Shown piece by piece: positions 34,521 to 41,538 of a DNA stretch of 64,000 bases. The notes under the pieces are model-generated. The model saw only the letters and a list, made by a program, of their open reading frames with translations. It did not search any database and was not told the origin of the DNA. Made by a program: the position numbers and the translations under genes. The stretch lies in assembly GCF_000384295.1 (NCBI RefSeq), contig NZ_KB913037.1, forward strand, positions 412,762 to 476,761, in the 5' to 3' direction. This stretch comes from Amycolatopsis balhimycina FH 1894 (GTDB taxonomy: Bacteria; Actinomycetota; Actinomycetes; Mycobacteriales; Pseudonocardiaceae). Each line of letters starts with the position of its first letter. The first letter of the stretch is position 1.

Positions 34521-35966
34521 TCAGCCGCCGTGGGTGCTGTCGCTCTGGTAGTCGGTGTAGGTGTAGGGGTTGTCGAGGATCTTCGTCTCCGGGACGTCCG
34601 GGTTCATCCCCTGGCGCCACGCCTCCTCGCCGAGCTGCGCGCGCAGGTGCTCCACCGTCTCCTCGACGCGCCGCCGGACGGCGGGCAGGTCGACGCCCAC
34701 CAGCCGGCCGTCGCGCTTCACGATCCGGCCGTTGACCAGCACGGTGTGAACGTCGCCGCGCTGGGCCTGGAACGCCACGTGGCCGTAGGGGTTCAACAGC
34801 GGGAACGACGCCGGTGAGTCGTCGTTCTTCAGCAGCACCACGTCGGCCTTCTTGCCGACCTCGAGGCTGCCGAGGTCGGCGCGGCCCAGCGCCTGCGCGC
34901 CGCCGCGGGTGGCCCACTCGACGACCTGCTCGGCCCGCAGCGCGGCGTGGGTGACCGTTTCGCCCTTGGCGTGCGCCTCCAGGTGCTCCCGGGACCGGTC
35001 GGCACCCAGCGTCGCGCGCATCGCCGAGAACAGGTCGCCGCTCCACCACACCGACGTGTCCATCGACAGCGACACCGGGATGCCGTACCTCCGCAGGGCC
35101 CAGGTGGGCGGGTAGCCCTGGCCGGCGCTCTGCTCGCTCTCGGTCGAGACCGACACCGAGCCGCCCGTCGCGGCGATCCGGTGGTAGGAGTCCGCCGACA
35201 GCGACGCGCTGTGGACGTAGATCGTCTCCGGCGTCATGAACCCGTGGTCGTGCATCAGGCGGATGCCGGCGTCGCCGGTGGCGCCCCAGACGCCCGCGTG
35301 CGTGGTCACCGGCACGCCGAGCTCCCGGGCCACTTCGAACGCCGGTTTCTCGGGGAACGCCGGGTCGCCGGTGACGTCGAAGGCGAGCTGGAAGCCGAGC
35401 AGGTCGTCGCCGGTGACGCGGCGGGAGACGAAGTCGCGGAACTCCGGTGTCCCGGTCCAGGTCGCCGGCGAGTCCTGGATGTTGCCGTAGGCCAGGACGA
35501 ACCGGCCGGGCACGGCCTGCAGCGCGTCGGCCGCGGCGTCGGCGTGCTGGGTGGTCTGCAGGCCGTGTGACCAGTCGACGGTCGTGGTGACCCCGGCTTC
35601 GAGGGCCTCGAGCGCGCCGAGCAGGTTGCCGGCGTAGATGTCCTCGGGCCGGAACACCTTGCCCCACTCGAGGTAGTACCAGACGAAGTACTGGGTGAGC
35701 GTCCAGTCGGCGCCGTAGCCGCGCATGGCGGTCTGCCACAGGTGGCGGTGGGTGTCGATCATCCCGGGCAGGACGATCCCGCCGGTGGCGTCGATCTCGG
35801 TCGTGCCCGGCGGCGCCTCCAGCGCCGGGCCGATCGCGGTGATCCGGCCGCCTTCGACGAGGACGTCTTCCCCGACGAGGACGCGGCGGGCGTCGTCGAG
35901 GGTCAGCACCGTGCCGCCCCGCAGGACGACCGGACCGTCGGTGGGCTGCGTCATCGCTGCCTCCAC
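34521..35966 (-). CDS. Amidohydrolase-superfamily deaminase/hydrolase (TrzN/AtzA/SAH deaminase-like)
   Basis: 481 residues (or 477 from a second ATG at 35954). The metal-dependent amidohydrolase pattern is complete: the HxH in DTHRHLWQT, a His in VTTHAGVWG, a His in YVHSASLS and the Asp in SMDTSVWW. A C-terminal beta sandwich carries LGSLEVGKKADVVLL. Related enzymes deaminate or dechlorinate purine- or triazine-like rings. It is transcribed away from the IclR gene; its promoter carries the 22-bp motif also found before the CoA-transferase gene, so it probably supplies or processes the same substrate. Cytosolic. Confidence 0.88.
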   Translation of the reverse strand: MEAAMTQPTDGPVVLRGGTVLTLDDARRVLVGEDVLVEGGRITAIGPALEAPPGTTEIDATGGIVLPGMIDTHRHLWQTAMRGYGADWTLTQYFVWYYLEWGKVFRPEDIYAGNLLGALEALEAGVTTTVDWSHGLQTTQHADAAADALQAVPGRFVLAYGNIQDSPATWTGTPEFRDFVSRRVTGDDLLGFQLAFDVTGDPAFPEKPAFEVARELGVPVTTHAGVWGATGDAGIRLMHDHGFMTPETIYVHSASLSADSYHRIAATGGSVSVSTESEQSAGQGYPPTWALRRYGIPVSLSMDTSVWWSGDLFSAMRATLGADRSREHLEAHAKGETVTHAALRAEQVVEWATRGGAQALGRADLGSLEVGKKADVVLLKNDDSPASFPLLNPYGHVAFQAQRGDVHTVLVNGRIVKRDGRLVGVDLPAVRRRVEETVEHLRAQLGEEAWRQGMNPDVPETKILDNPYTYTDYQSDSTHGG

Positions 35967-35972
35967 TTGCGT

Positions 35973-35994
35973 ACACTCGTCCGTCCTGCGGACA
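35973..35994. promoter_or_regulatory. Putative IclR operator, copy 1
   Basis: ACACTCGTCCG-N5-CGGACA, including the inverted repeat GTCCG/CGGAC. It begins 7 bp upstream of the amidohydrolase start and matches the motif at 36945-36966 in sequence and spacing. The IclR gene lies between the two sites. Confidence 0.7.
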
Positions 35995-36099
35995 CTTCAG
36001 GGGCGCAGTCACCATTGCCCAGTGCCGCGCCGGTGTCAATGCCCGCCGCCTCCCCGCCGCTACGCTGCCGGGCAGGCCCACTGCACGAGGAGGTCGCGC

Positions 36100-36909
36100 A
36101 TGCCACGCGAGGGAACGGGTCCCGACTTCATCGAAGCGCTGGCGCGCGGGCTCGAGGTGATCACGGCGTTCCGGCCGCACCGGCCGGAGATGACGCTGGC
36201 CGAGGTGGCCGGCGCCGCCGGGCTGGCCCGCCCGACCGCCCGCCGGATCCTGCTCACCCTGGAGGAGCTCGGCTACGTCCGCACCGACGGCCGTGGCTAC
36301 GCCCTGACCCCGCGCGTGCTCGACCTCGGCGTCGCCTACGTGCGTTCGATGGGCCTGTGGGACGTCGCCCGGCCGCACCTGGAACGCCTGGTCGCCCGCA
36401 CCGGCGAGTCGTGTTCGATCGCCCAGCTCGACGGCTCGGACATCGTCTACGTCGCCCGCGTGGCGGTGCCGAAGATCGTGGGGCTCACCGTGCAGATCGG
36501 CACCCGGTTCCCGGCCCTGCCGACGTCGCTGGGGAAGGTGCAGCTCGCGGCCCTGCCGCCGGACGAGCTGGACGCGGTACTGGCGCAGCCGACGCGCTCG
36601 GGACTGGTGCCGCGCTGGCAGCCGGACCGGGCCGAGCGCGACGCCGAGCTGCGCGAGGTCCGGGCCCGCGGCTGGGCGCTGACCGACGAGCAGCTCGCGC
36701 TGGGCATCCGGTCGGTCGCCGCGCCGCTGCGCGACGGGTCCGGCCGGGTGCTCGCCGGCGTCAACGTCAACTGCCACGCCGCGGAAACGCCGGTCGACCG
36801 GCTGCTGGAACACCACCTGCCGTTGCTGCTGCAGACCGCCGGGGAGATCAGCGCCGACTTCGCCCGGCTGGACGACGTCCCGCACGTGACCGTGCCCGCG
36901 GTGTCTTGA
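36100..36909 (+). CDS. IclR-family transcriptional regulator (PcaR/PobR-like)
   Basis: 269 residues. The N-terminal winged helix is at about 10-65 (TLAEVAGAAGLARPTARRILLTLEELGYV), followed by the IclR effector domain (VYVARVAVPKI, ALPTSLGKVQLAAL, ALGIRSVAAPLRDGSGRVLAGVNVNC). The ATG has a strong GAGGAGG ribosome-binding site. Members of this clade control aromatic-acid catabolism. It lies between the amidohydrolase and the CoA-transferase operon; identical operator-like motifs in both promoters make it their likely regulator. Confidence 0.92.
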   Translation: MPREGTGPDFIEALARGLEVITAFRPHRPEMTLAEVAGAAGLARPTARRILLTLEELGYVRTDGRGYALTPRVLDLGVAYVRSMGLWDVARPHLERLVARTGESCSIAQLDGSDIVYVARVAVPKIVGLTVQIGTRFPALPTSLGKVQLAALPPDELDAVLAQPTRSGLVPRWQPDRAERDAELREVRARGWALTDEQLALGIRSVAAPLRDGSGRVLAGVNVNCHAAETPVDRLLEHHLPLLLQTAGEISADFARLDDVPHVTVPAVS

Positions 36910-36944
36910 CCCGGCCTGCCCGCCAGAGCAGACTGCTTTCGCGG

Positions 36945-36966
36945 ACACTCGTCCGCTGAACGGACA
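36945..36966. promoter_or_regulatory. Putative IclR operator, copy 2
   Basis: ACACTCGTCCG-N5-CGGACA, identical in all fixed positions to the copy at 35973-35994. It lies 17 bp upstream of the CoA-transferase start, where a bound regulator would affect the promoter or the leader. It also contains the nested palindrome CGGAC-N4-GTCCG. Confidence 0.7.
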
Positions 36967-36983
36967 GAAGGCGAGGAACTCGG

Positions 36984-38141
36984 GTGACCACCACCGCAAC
37001 GGGCCCGCTCTCGGGACTGCTGGTCGCCGACTTCTCCCGGGTGCTCGCCGGCCCGTACGCCACGATGCTGCTGGCCGACATGGGCGCCGACGTCGTCAAG
37101 GTCGAAGGGCCCCAGGGCGACGAGACCCGCACGTGGATGCCGCCGGTGCGCGGCGATGTCTCGACCTACTACCTCGGCGTCAACCGGGGGAAGCGGTCGA
37201 TCGCCCTCGACCTGCGGGAGGAGGCGGACGCCGCGGTCGCCCGCGAGCTGGCCGCCCGCGCGGACGTGGTGATCGAGAACTTCAAGCCCGGCGGCCTGGC
37301 CAAGTACGGCCTCGACTACGCGGCGGTCAGCACGGCCAACCCCGGCGCCGTCTACGCCTCGATCAGCGGGTTCGGCTCGGGTGAAGGACGGCACGTGCCC
37401 GGCTACGACCTCATGGTGCAGGCGATCTCGGGCCTGATGAGCCTGACCGGCGACCCGGACGGCCCGCCGTACCGGGCCGGGATCTCGGTGTTCGACGTGA
37501 TGGCGGGCAACCACGCGGTGATCGGGATCCTCGCCGCGCTGCGCCACCGCGACGCGACCGGCGAAGGGCAGCACGTCGAGGTCAACCTGCTGTCCTCGGC
37601 GCTGACCGGGCTGGTGAACCACAGCTCGGCCTACGCCGCCGGCGGCGTGGTGCCGTACCGGATGGGCAACGCCCACCCGAGCGTCTTCCCCTACGAGCCG
37701 TTGCCGACCGCCGACAACGACCTGATCGTCGCCGCGGCCAACGACGGGCAGTTCCGCCGGCTGTGCGAGGTCCTCGACCTACCGGACGTCCCGGACGACC
37801 CGCGGTTCGCGCGCAACGCCGACCGCACGAAGAACCGCGAAGAGCTCCGGCCGCTGCTGGTCGAGCGGCTCGCGAAACGCGGCGCGGTGGACTGGTTCGA
37901 CGCGCTGACGGAGGTCGGTGTCCCCTGTGGACCGATCAACACGATCGACGGCGGCTTCGCGATGGCCGAACGCTTCGGGCTCGACCCGGTCGTCGAGGTC
38001 GGCGACGGTGACCGCGCCGTCCCCACCACCCGCCACCCGATCCGGTTCTCCGCCACTCCCGCCGCCTACCGGCTGCCGCCGCCCGACCTCGACGAGCACG
38101 GCGCCGAGCTGCGCGCGTGGCTGAGGAGAGGCAGCGAATGA
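36984..38141 (+). CDS. CaiB/BaiF (class III) CoA-transferase
   Basis: 385 residues, standard length. The N-terminal LLVADFSRVLAGPYATMLLADMGADVVKVE and RGKRSIALDL motifs are diagnostic, and the catalytic Asp is at 171 in SVFDVMAGNHAV. The enzyme moves CoA between carboxylic acids through an aspartyl-CoA intermediate. It is the first gene of a coupled operon whose next product is a citryl-CoA-lyase-like enzyme, so it probably activates the acid that enzyme cleaves. GTG start preceded by GGCGAGGA. Confidence 0.93.
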   Translation: MTTTATGPLSGLLVADFSRVLAGPYATMLLADMGADVVKVEGPQGDETRTWMPPVRGDVSTYYLGVNRGKRSIALDLREEADAAVARELAARADVVIENFKPGGLAKYGLDYAAVSTANPGAVYASISGFGSGEGRHVPGYDLMVQAISGLMSLTGDPDGPPYRAGISVFDVMAGNHAVIGILAALRHRDATGEGQHVEVNLLSSALTGLVNHSSAYAAGGVVPYRMGNAHPSVFPYEPLPTADNDLIVAAANDGQFRRLCEVLDLPDVPDDPRFARNADRTKNREELRPLLVERLAKRGAVDWFDALTEVGVPCGPINTIDGGFAMAERFGLDPVVEVGDGDRAVPTTRHPIRFSATPAAYRLPPPDLDEHGAELRAWLRRGSE

Positions 38142-38929
38142 CTGACCCGGTCTACGAAACCGCGCTCGGCGCGTCCACAAAGGACAAAATCACGCTGCTC
38201 GGCCGGGACCTCGCCGAGGACGTGATGGGCACGGTCGGGTTCGGCGAGCTGGCCTTCTGGCTGGCGACGCAGCGCCGTCCGTCCAAAGGGGAAACGCGGG
38301 TCTTCGAGGCGGTGCTGGCCGCGCTGGCCGACCACGGCTTCACCCCGACGGCGATCGTCACGCGGCTGACCTACCTGTCCGCGCCCGACTCCGTCCAGGG
38401 TGCCCTGGCCGCCGGCCTGCTGGGTGGCGGGTCGCGGTTCCTCGGGGTCACCGAGGACTGCGGGCGGTTCCTGCACGCCGTCCTCGCCGAAGCCGAGCTG
38501 CCCTCGGACGAGCGGGGCTGGGACGCGCTCGCGCTCGAAACCGTCGAAAAGCGCCGCGCGGAGCGGAAGTTCGTCCCGGGGCTCGGGCACCACGTGCACA
38601 AGGACGGCGACCCGCGCACCCCGCGGCTGTTCGCGATCGCCGACGAGGAAGGCCTGCGCGGCCCGCACCTGGAGCTGTTCGCCGCGATCGGCCGGGTGCA
38701 CCCCCGGGTGCTCGGCAAGACGCTGCCGCTCAACGGCGCCGGCGTCTGCGGGGCCGCGCTCGCCGACCTGGGGCTGCCGCTGGAGCTGCTGCGCGGGTTC
38801 GCGTTGCTGGCCAGGACCGCTGGGTTGATCGGCCAGCTCGCCGAGGAGCTGCGGCACCCGGTCGCGAACGACATCTTCCTGTCGGTCGACCTGAACAACC
38901 GGTCGGTCGCCCCGGATCCGGAAGCGTGA
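38138..38929 (+). CDS. Citryl-CoA lyase-like protein (citrate synthase fold)
   Basis: 263 residues, shorter than citrate synthase (about 370-430). It keeps the core GLGHHVHKDGDPR (151-160), equivalent to the GHRVY-K-DPR active-site region of citrate synthase. As known for citryl-CoA lyases, such proteins catalyse retro-Claisen cleavage of a citrate-like acyl-CoA to acetyl-CoA and an oxoacid. The start ATG overlaps the CoA-transferase stop (ATGA), so the two are made together, which suggests CoA activation followed by cleavage of a citrate-like ring-fission product (inference). Confidence 0.85.
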   Translation: MTDPVYETALGASTKDKITLLGRDLAEDVMGTVGFGELAFWLATQRRPSKGETRVFEAVLAALADHGFTPTAIVTRLTYLSAPDSVQGALAAGLLGGGSRFLGVTEDCGRFLHAVLAEAELPSDERGWDALALETVEKRRAERKFVPGLGHHVHKDGDPRTPRLFAIADEEGLRGPHLELFAAIGRVHPRVLGKTLPLNGAGVCGAALADLGLPLELLRGFALLARTAGLIGQLAEELRHPVANDIFLSVDLNNRSVAPDPEA

Positions 38930-38940
38930 GAGGAACGCCG

Positions 38941-39801
38941 ATGCAGCTCGTCACCGAGGACAACATCACCGAGCTCGCCGCGGAGCGCTGGGCGAGCGCG
39001 CACGACCCGCGGACGGCGGAGGTCATGGCCGCGCTCGTGCGGCACCTGCACGCCTTCGCGCGTGAAGTGCGGCTGAGCGAGCCCGAGTGGATGGCCGCGA
39101 TGCGGTGGCTCACCGAAACCGGCCGGATCAGCAACGAGAAGCGCGAGGAGTTCATCCTCGCCTCCGACGTGCTCGGCCTGAGCATGCTGGTGGTCCAGAT
39201 GAACCACGCCTTCGACGCCAAGGCGACCCCGGCCACCGTGCTCGGCCCGTTCCACATCGAAGGCTCGCCGGAGAAGGACTTCGGCGGCGACATGTCCGAC
39301 GGCCTGCCCGGCACGCCGCTCTACGTCACCGGCTCGGTCCGCGGCCTGGACGGCGCCCCGGTCGCCGGCGCGATCCTCGACGTCTGGCAGGCCGACGAAG
39401 ACGGCGCGTACGAGTCGCAGATCGCGGACATCGACGAAGCCCGGCTGCGCGCGAAGTACGCTACGCGTCCCGACGGGTCCTACTGCCTGCGCACCATCGC
39501 GCCCAAGGGCTACTCGATCCCGATGGACGGCCCGGTCGGCGAGCTCATCGGCGGCACGGACATCAGCCACTTCCGGCCCGCCCACGTGCACTTCCTGGTC
39601 AACGCCGCCGGCTACGAGCCGCTGATCACGCACCTGTTCCAGGAAGGCGCGCAGTACCTCGACAGCGACGTCGTGTTCGGCACCAAGCAGGAACTGGTCG
39701 TCGCCTTCGAGCCCCGCGATCCCGGGCCGACCCCGGACGGCGGCCAGTCCGCGGAGCCGTGGCTGGAAGCGCGGTACGACTTCGTCCTCCAGCCCGTCTG
39801 A
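38941..39801 (+). CDS. Intradiol ring-cleavage dioxygenase (hydroxyquinol/catechol 1,2-dioxygenase-like)
   Basis: 286 residues. The N-terminal helical dimerisation domain (to about 100) is followed by the beta-sandwich catalytic domain with VLGPFHIEG and LDVWQADEDGAYESQ. Candidate Fe(III) ligands are Tyr157 (GAYESQ), Tyr191 (KGYSIP), His215 and His217 (PAHVHF). Such enzymes open catechols or hydroxyquinol between the hydroxyls to give (maleyl/cis,cis-)muconate-type acids. ATG 38941 (ribosome-binding site GAGAGGA) is preferred to GTG 38926, which would overlap the lyase stop. Third gene of the operon. Confidence 0.92.
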   Translation: MQLVTEDNITELAAERWASAHDPRTAEVMAALVRHLHAFAREVRLSEPEWMAAMRWLTETGRISNEKREEFILASDVLGLSMLVVQMNHAFDAKATPATVLGPFHIEGSPEKDFGGDMSDGLPGTPLYVTGSVRGLDGAPVAGAILDVWQADEDGAYESQIADIDEARLRAKYATRPDGSYCLRTIAPKGYSIPMDGPVGELIGGTDISHFRPAHVHFLVNAAGYEPLITHLFQEGAQYLDSDVVFGTKQELVVAFEPRDPGPTPDGGQSAEPWLEARYDFVLQPV

Positions 39802-39806
39802 CCGCC

Positions 39807-40766
39807 GTGCGTGCCGCTGAGATCCGGGTCGCCGGGCAGCCGCCGGTGGTGGCCGGCCGGCCCGATCCCGAGCCGGGTCCCGGCGAAGTCGCCGTGAGCG
39901 TCACGGCGGCGCCGATCACCCCGCTCGACCTGCTCTGCGCGTCCGGCGCGTCCTACTTCGGCGTTCCCTCGACGCCGTACGTGCCGGGGGTGCAGGGCGT
40001 CGGCGTCCTGACGCGGCCGACACCGACGCACCTGGCCGGGACACCGGTCTGGTTCGCCACGACCGCGGGCATGCGTCCCGGGGACGGCAGCATGGCCGAC
40101 CGCGCCGTGGTCGCCCCCGAGGATCTGGTCGTCCTGCCGCCCGGGGCCGACCACACGCTCGTCGCGGCACTCGGGCTGTCGGCGGTCGCGGCCTGGATGT
40201 GCCTGACGGCCACGGGCCGGCTCGCGCCGGGCGAGACCGTGCTGGTGCTCGGGGCCGGTGGTGTGGTCGGGCAGGCGGCACTGCAGCTGGCGCGGGTGGC
40301 GGGCGCCGGGCACGTCGTGGCGTGCGCGCGCTCGGACGCCGCGCTGGAGCGGGCCCTGCGGCTCGGCGCGGACCGCGTCGTCCGGCTCGAGGAGGGCGAC
40401 GACGCGGGCTCGCTGGCGCGGCGGCTCGGCGAGGCCGCCGGGCCGGTGGACCTGGTCATCGACCCGGTGTGCGGGATCCCCGCCGCGGCGGCGCTGCGCA
40501 CCCTGCGCCAGGGTGGCCGGCTGGTCAACCTCGGCAGCGCCGCCGGCGACGAGTTCGCCGTGCCTTCGGCCGTGCTGCGCAGCCGGTCGCTGCGCGTCCT
40601 CGGCTACACGAACAACGAACTGACCGCCGACGAGCGCGGCGAAGCCCTCCTCACGGTGGTGGCCCACGCGATGGCGGGCCACCTCACCGTCCGCTACGAG
40701 CGCGCTCCGCTCGCGGACGCCGCCGACGCCTGGACACGGCCGGGCCGGATCGTGCTGGTGCCCTGA
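39807..40766 (+). CDS. Zinc-independent MDR/quinone oxidoreductase-like reductase
   Basis: 319 residues from a GTG 5 bp after the dioxygenase stop. The GroES-like N-terminal half (PVVAGRPDPEPGPGEVAVSVTAAPITPLDLL) is followed by a Rossmann domain with VLVLGAGGVVGQAALQLA. Zinc-binding Cys/His residues of alcohol dehydrogenases are absent, placing it with quinone oxidoreductases and enoyl reductases. As the last operon gene it could act as the maleylacetate-type or enoyl reductase after ring opening (inference). It ends exactly where the convergent AhpD-like gene ends, leaving no room for a terminator. Confidence 0.88.
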   Translation: MRAAEIRVAGQPPVVAGRPDPEPGPGEVAVSVTAAPITPLDLLCASGASYFGVPSTPYVPGVQGVGVLTRPTPTHLAGTPVWFATTAGMRPGDGSMADRAVVAPEDLVVLPPGADHTLVAALGLSAVAAWMCLTATGRLAPGETVLVLGAGGVVGQAALQLARVAGAGHVVACARSDAALERALRLGADRVVRLEEGDDAGSLARRLGEAAGPVDLVIDPVCGIPAAAALRTLRQGGRLVNLGSAAGDEFAVPSAVLRSRSLRVLGYTNNELTADERGEALLTVVAHAMAGHLTVRYERAPLADAADAWTRPGRIVLVP

Positions 40767-41300
40767 TCAGCGGTCGTAGCCCTCGGCGGCGAGCACCTTC
40801 CCGATCTGGTCGTAGACCGCCGGGTCGTCCGGCGCCACGGTGGCGAGCCCGTCGACGTAGCGGTTGAACATGCAGAACGCCGCGGCGACCAGGACCGTGT
40901 CGTGCAGCTCGAGGTCCGTCGCCCCCTCGGCACGAGCCGCGTCGACCAGCTCGGGGGTGACGGCGCGGCCGGTCTCGCGGACGGCGAGGGCGATCCGCAG
41001 CAGAGCCTTGAGCTTGTCCGAGACGGGCGCGTCGTCGACCCCGGCGCAGGCGGCGTCGACCACCGCGCGGCCACCGTCGAGGGTCTCGGCCGCGGCGGCG
41101 GCGTGGCTGCCGTGGCAGAAGCGGCATTCGTTGCCGTTGGAGACAACTGCGGCGATCAGTTCGCGCTCGCCGACGGTCAGGCTGCTCGGGCCGCGAAGGA
41201 GGGTCTGGGCCAGATGGTTGAGCGGGACGGCGGTCTCGGGCCGGAAGGCCATCAGCGACCGGATCCCCGGCAGCTGCGGGTCGAGCGGAATGTGCGGCAT
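40767..41300 (-). CDS. Carboxymuconolactone decarboxylase/AhpD-family protein
   Basis: 177 residues. An all-helical CMD/AhpD-like domain with the redox motif ECRFCHGSH (Cys59, Cys62, His66), typical of peroxidase-related members that use a CxxC pair and a proton-relay His. The N-terminal IRSLMAFRPETAVPLNHLAQTLLRG precedes it. ATG 41300 (GGAGGAA upstream) is preferred to a longer frame. It is convergent with the ring-cleavage operon and may protect against peroxide or act on a lactone; function not fixed by sequence. Confidence 0.88.
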   Translation of the reverse strand: MPHIPLDPQLPGIRSLMAFRPETAVPLNHLAQTLLRGPSSLTVGERELIAAVVSNGNECRFCHGSHAAAAAETLDGGRAVVDAACAGVDDAPVSDKLKALLRIALAVRETGRAVTPELVDAARAEGATDLELHDTVLVAAAFCMFNRYVDGLATVAPDDPAVYDQIGKVLAAEGYDR

Positions 41301-41431
41301 CGGTTCCTCCTCGAGGGGCGGAGATCTTCCCCGCGCAGTCTTTCGGCCCGCGGCGGCCTGGCCAACCTCCGTGTTGCCCAACCGGGACGCCGCCGAAAGC
41401 CTCAGCCGAGACCGGCGAGAACGCTTTCACG

Positions 41432-41447
41432 ATTGGATTAGACCAAT
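41432..41447. promoter_or_regulatory. GntR/DasR-like palindrome upstream of the ABC exporter
   Basis: GATTGG-N6-CCAATC (41431-41448); read on the minus strand its core is TGGTCTAATCCA, two mismatches from the DasR site TGGTCTAGACCA. It lies about 90 bp upstream of the FtsX-type permease start and about 130 bp upstream of the divergent AhpD-like gene. Confidence 0.4.
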
Positions 41448-41538
41448 CAAGGTGATCTTCGTGGGCGAACACCGCCGGTGACAACGATCGTGACAAAAAC
41501 GTTCCCCGTCCTGGGGTCTGCCGGTAGCGTGCGCGTCC

